The translations under genes were made by a program, and so were the position numbers. From Blastococcus sp. TBT05-19 (GTDB lineage Bacteria > Actinomycetota > Actinomycetes > Mycobacteriales > Geodermatophilaceae), in assembly GCF_003319095.1 (NCBI RefSeq), contig NZ_QOHI01000006.1:1-64000 (forward strand): a stretch of 64,000 bases of DNA, given 5' to 3'. Each line of letters starts with the position of its first letter. Position 1 is the stretch's first letter. Below the pieces are notes generated by a model. It was not told where the DNA came from. It searched no databases and saw nothing but the letters and a program-made list of their open reading frames with translations. Below are positions 63,094 to 64,000 of this stretch, one piece after another.

Positions 63094-64000
63094 GAGCTCA
63101 CCAGCGCCGGATCGGCGGGCATGCGCGCCACGAACGTGGAGGCGCCCTGCGAGGAGACGGTCACGTCCCCGCCGCGGCGCGTGCAGAGCAGGTGCACCAG
63201 CGACAGGCCGATCCCGTGCTCGCCCGCGGACCCCTGGCCGGCGACGGCGCCCTTGGTGGAGACCCCGCGCCGGAACACCTCGCGCTCCATCCCCGCCGGC
63301 ACACCGGGCCCCGAGTCGCGCACGACCACCTCCACCTCTCCGTCGACCAGTCCCAGCGACACCTCGACCCACCGCTGCGGGGCGGCCGACGCCGCGTCCA
63401 GCGCGTTGTCCACCAGGTTCCCGACGACCGTGGCGACGTCGGTGCTCAGCTCGCCCGGGAGCACCGGGAGCGACGAGTCGGGGGCCACGCGCAGGTCCAC
63501 GCCCAGCTCGTCGGCCTGGCTGCCCTTGGCGATGAGCAGGGCGGCGATCGAGGGGTCGCGCACCGCGGAGGTGACGTGGGCGGTGAACTCCGAGCGGCTG
63601 GAGCTCACCCGGTGCACGAACCGCACCGCCTCGTCGGCCTCCCCGATCTCGATGAGGCCCGCGATGGTGTGCAGCCGGTTGCTGAACTCGTGCGCCTGCG
63701 CCCGGAGGGTGTCGGTGACGTGCCGGGTGAGGTCCAGCTCGCGGCGCAGCTCCAGCAGCTCGGTGCGGTCGCGCAGCGTCGTCACCGACCCGATCGGCCG
63801 GCCGCGGCTGGCGATCGGCAGCCGGTTGACGACCAGCACCCGCCCGGCGCTGGCGACGGCGCGGTCGCGCTCCACGTCGCCGGAGAGGAAGGCGTCGAGC
63901 AGCTCCTCCCCCACGCCCAGCTCGGCGAGCGTGCGGCCCAGCGCGTCACCGGGGATGCGCAGCAGCCGGATCGCCTCGTCGTTGATGAGCGTGACGCGCC
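63090..64000 (-). CDS. Sensor histidine kinase, CitA/DcuS-like (partial, N-terminus outside window)
   Basis: The last 303 residues are present; the frame stays open to the window edge, so the extracellular PDC sensor and membrane helices lie beyond. Seen here are a PAS domain (VTLINDEAIRLLRIPGDALG; NRLPIASRGRPIGSVTTLRDRTE), the phospho-acceptor helix RAQAHEFSNRLHTIAGLI (His in AHEFSN), and the ATPase domain (NLVDNALDA, RDSGPGVP, GEHGIGLSLV). It would sense an extracellular di- or tricarboxylate and signal to the response regulator. Confidence 0.92.
   Translation of the reverse strand, partial: RVTLINDEAIRLLRIPGDALGRTLAELGVGEELLDAFLSGDVERDRAVASAGRVLVVNRLPIASRGRPIGSVTTLRDRTELLELRRELDLTRHVTDTLRAQAHEFSNRLHTIAGLIEIGEADEAVRFVHRVSSSRSEFTAHVTSAVRDPSIAALLIAKGSQADELGVDLRVAPDSSLPVLPGELSTDVATVVGNLVDNALDAASAAPQRWVEVSLGLVDGEVEVVVRDSGPGVPAGMEREVFRRGVSTKGAVAGQGSAGEHGIGLSLVHLLCTRRGGDVTVSSQGASTFVARMPADPALVSS

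Overview
The window is chromosomal DNA of a very GC-rich actinobacterium. The gene order DUF4193 - LytR_C/Cei - suhB - ppgK - sigA ... sigB - ... ideR matches the conserved sigA/sigB/ideR locus of Mycobacterium and its relatives. Codon use, leaderless GTG starts and the accessory content look to me like Geodermatophilaceae (Blastococcus, Modestobacter or Geodermatophilus). That family assignment is inference. I see no rRNA, tRNA, CRISPR array, prophage or intact insertion sequence.

Layout. 1-17.7 kb is the housekeeping locus: envelope protein, inositol phosphatase, polyphosphate glucokinase, two primary-type sigma factors, a VanW protein, small DUF proteins, D-aminoacyl-tRNA deacylase, a protein acetyltransferase/deacetylase pair and IdeR. 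17.7-28.5 kb holds an S9 peptidase, a DUF4192 protein, a lipoprotein, and a glycosyltransferase - methyltransferase - toroid protein group facing a YibE/F - methyltransferase - DksA-like operon. 28.5-33.8 kb is a stress and copper island: STAS, Hsp20, MerR, CsoR, CopZ, a His-rich secreted protein and CopA. 34.4-45.6 kb is a TetR-controlled catabolic operon: amino-acid ABC transporter, dimethylargininase, acyl-CoA dehydrogenase, ADP-forming acyl-CoA synthetase, ThDP decarboxylase, Glu/Leu-type dehydrogenase and glutamine amidotransferase. 45.6-52.9 kb is a BlaI/M56 pair divergent from cydA-cydB-cydDC. 52.9-54.4 kb holds three poorly known genes. 54.4-61.9 kb is a GntR-controlled catabolic cluster: RraA-like, MFS, isopropylmalate-dehydrogenase-like, aldehyde dehydrogenase, cupin, monooxygenase-like and Ldh. 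The window ends in a universal stress protein and a CitA/CitB-like two-component system whose kinase runs off the end.

The most interesting signals are: (1) a family of four hairpin repeats with a conserved loop and compensating stem changes, one copy read in frame inside copA and one forming the upstream part of the ppgK promoter; (2) an 18-bp hairpin in the csoR leader that buries its ribosome binding site in read-through transcripts only; (3) the dimethylargininase/ThDP/acyl-CoA operon, which reads as an undescribed guanidino- or ureido-amino-acid degradation route with twin operators; (4) repeated BlaI-type operators between blaI and the cytochrome bd operon; (5) an overlapping acuC-pat pair in which the acyl-CoA-synthetase part of Pat has lost its catalytic histidine.
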